Shown one piece after another: positions 5,500-6,314 of a DNA stretch of 6,314 bases (position 1 is the stretch's first letter; each line of letters begins with the position of its first letter). The stretch covers positions 1 through 6,314 of the forward strand of contig CAMCYT010000151.1 in assembly GCA_945885485.1 (NCBI GenBank), read 5' to 3'. The notes under the pieces were generated by a model. It saw only the letters and a list, made by a program, of their open reading frames with translations. It ran no database searches and was not told the origin of the DNA. Made by a program: the position numbers and the translations under genes. This DNA comes from Prosthecobacter debontii (lineage in GTDB: Bacteria > Verrucomicrobiota > Verrucomicrobiia > Verrucomicrobiales > Akkermansiaceae).

Positions 5500-6314
5500 T
5501 TTGGTAGAGTTGGTAGGGTAAAATAAAATGTGGCTCCATGATCGATTTTTGCATCCGCCCAGACGAGGCCGCCGTGGCGAATAATGATGCGCTGCACGAG
5601 TGCTAATCCCACGCCCGTGCCTGAAAATTCCTCTTGGCTGTGCAAGCGCTGGAAGACCCCGAATAGTTTGTTGGCATGGCGCATATCAAAGCCCACACCG
5701 TTGTCTTTGATCGAATAAGTTTGGCTGCCATCGTCACGGGGCTGCGCTCCGATCTCGATCTCGCCGACCTCGCGGTCGCGCGTAAACTTGATGGCGTTGC
5801 TGATGAGATTGACCCAAACTTGCCGGATGAGTGGATCCGATCCAAGAGCAGGCGGAAGCTTTTGCAGATGGAGCCGCAGCTTACGCTCTGGATGGTGGGA
5901 TGACAGTTCGTCGAAGACTTCCTGAGCCATGATTTCCATATCGATCGGTATGGAGTTGATCGGTTGTCGGCCGAGGCGGGAAAAGGCGAGCAAGTCGTCG
6001 ATGAGCAGCTGCATCCGATGGGCCTCGTTGCGGATCACGTTGAGCTTGCGGCGTCCCTCGTCGTTAATGTGTTCGGCGTGATCTTTGATCAACATGTGAG
6101 TGAAACCATCGATTGCCCTGAGCGGCGCACGCAGGTCATGCGAGACAGAATAGGTGAATGAATCCAATTCCTTATTGGACGCTTCCAGCGCTGTGGCGCG
6201 GATTTCCAGAGCGGCGTTGAGATTGTTAATTCGCTCCTCGGCCTGCTTGCGTTCACTGATATCGGTGCGGATCGCGATGAACTGCAGAGGCTTTCCGTCC
6301 TCTCCAAGGAAGGG
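5496..6314 (-). CDS. PAS-linked sensor histidine kinase, 5' part cut by window edge
   Basis: The frame is open to the right edge, so 272 C-terminal residues are visible. Numbering here starts at the edge. Residues 1-28 are the end of a PAS/PAC module (GEDGKPLQFIAIRTDISERK), followed by a coiled-coil linker (about 21-50). HisKA has the H-box SHDLRAPLR with phospho-acceptor H59. The ATP-binding domain shows the N-box LISNAIKFT (N173), G1 DNGVGF (D204), F-box FGVFQRLH, and G2 GTGVGLAL (232-239), so the catalytic core looks intact. No membrane segment is seen in the visible part; a sensory region upstream is missing. The H-box and F-box style resembles phytochrome-type and other multi-PAS kinases, which fits the Rcp1-like regulator encoded next with a 4-bp ATGA overlap. 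A TTG at 6167 could be mistaken for a start, but it falls inside the linker after the PAC motif. The stimulus cannot be deduced. Confidence 0.95.
   Translation of the reverse strand, partial: PFLGEDGKPLQFIAIRTDISERKQAEERINNLNAALEIRATALEASNKELDSFTYSVSHDLRAPLRAIDGFTHMLIKDHAEHINDEGRRKLNVIRNEAHRMQLLIDDLLAFSRLGRQPINSIPIDMEIMAQEVFDELSSHHPERKLRLHLQKLPPALGSDPLIRQVWVNLISNAIKFTRDREVGEIEIGAQPRDDGSQTYSIKDNGVGFDMRHANKLFGVFQRLHSQEEFSGTGVGLALVQRIIIRHGGLVWADAKIDHGATFYFTLPTLPK

Noticed and set aside
5496..6167. Histidine kinase starting at a TTG at 6167
   Set aside because: The frame continues to the window edge with a PAC motif and coiled-coil linker, so this is an internal leucine codon of a longer gene.

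Overview
This 6.3 kb bacterial window has seven genes in three transcription units, packed with almost no spare DNA. The best guess for the source is a member of the Verrucomicrobiota (Planctomycetes-Verrucomicrobia-Chlamydiae group). The reasons are an exported Tat-type Gfo/Idh/MocA oxidoreductase with a GNGDLGNQGPHQLD block, a DUF6807 ('PmoA-like') partner, an ECF sigma factor with an atypical membrane anti-sigma, and mostly absent Shine-Dalgarno sequences. This is inferred from protein style; there is no rRNA or other phylogenetic marker.

Layout. (a) 1-2152, minus strand: a two-gene unit encoding an exported DUF6807 protein followed by a Tat-exported Gfo/Idh/MocA oxidoreductase. They are joined by an ATGA overlap, and the second gene runs off the left edge. 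This looks like extracytoplasmic carbohydrate-related metabolism. (b) 2153-2258: a short divergent intergenic region with a 13-bp palindrome. (c) 2259-3693, plus strand: an ECF sigma factor gene overlapping by 8 bp a single-pass membrane protein that is probably its anti-sigma factor. (d) 3701-6314, minus strand, convergent with (c) across only 7 bp: a three-gene signalling unit. It runs from a PAS/HisKA/HATPase histidine kinase (cut by the right edge), through a single-domain Rcp1-like response regulator (ATGA overlap), to a response regulator with a SpoIIE/PP2C phosphatase output (11-bp gap).

How they may work together. The kinase probably phosphorylates one or both receiver proteins. One receiver has no output domain. 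The other would control a Ser/Thr phosphatase, so the output is protein-level rather than direct DNA binding. The sigma/anti-sigma pair is a separate envelope-sensing switch. Its divergent promoter region is shared with the exported metabolic pair, so co-regulation is possible but not shown. No RNA genes, CRISPR arrays, insertion sequences or convincing terminators were seen. Nothing here is clearly an undescribed system. The most unusual items are the non-zinc anti-sigma with an internally repeated motif and the two-receiver phosphatase cassette.
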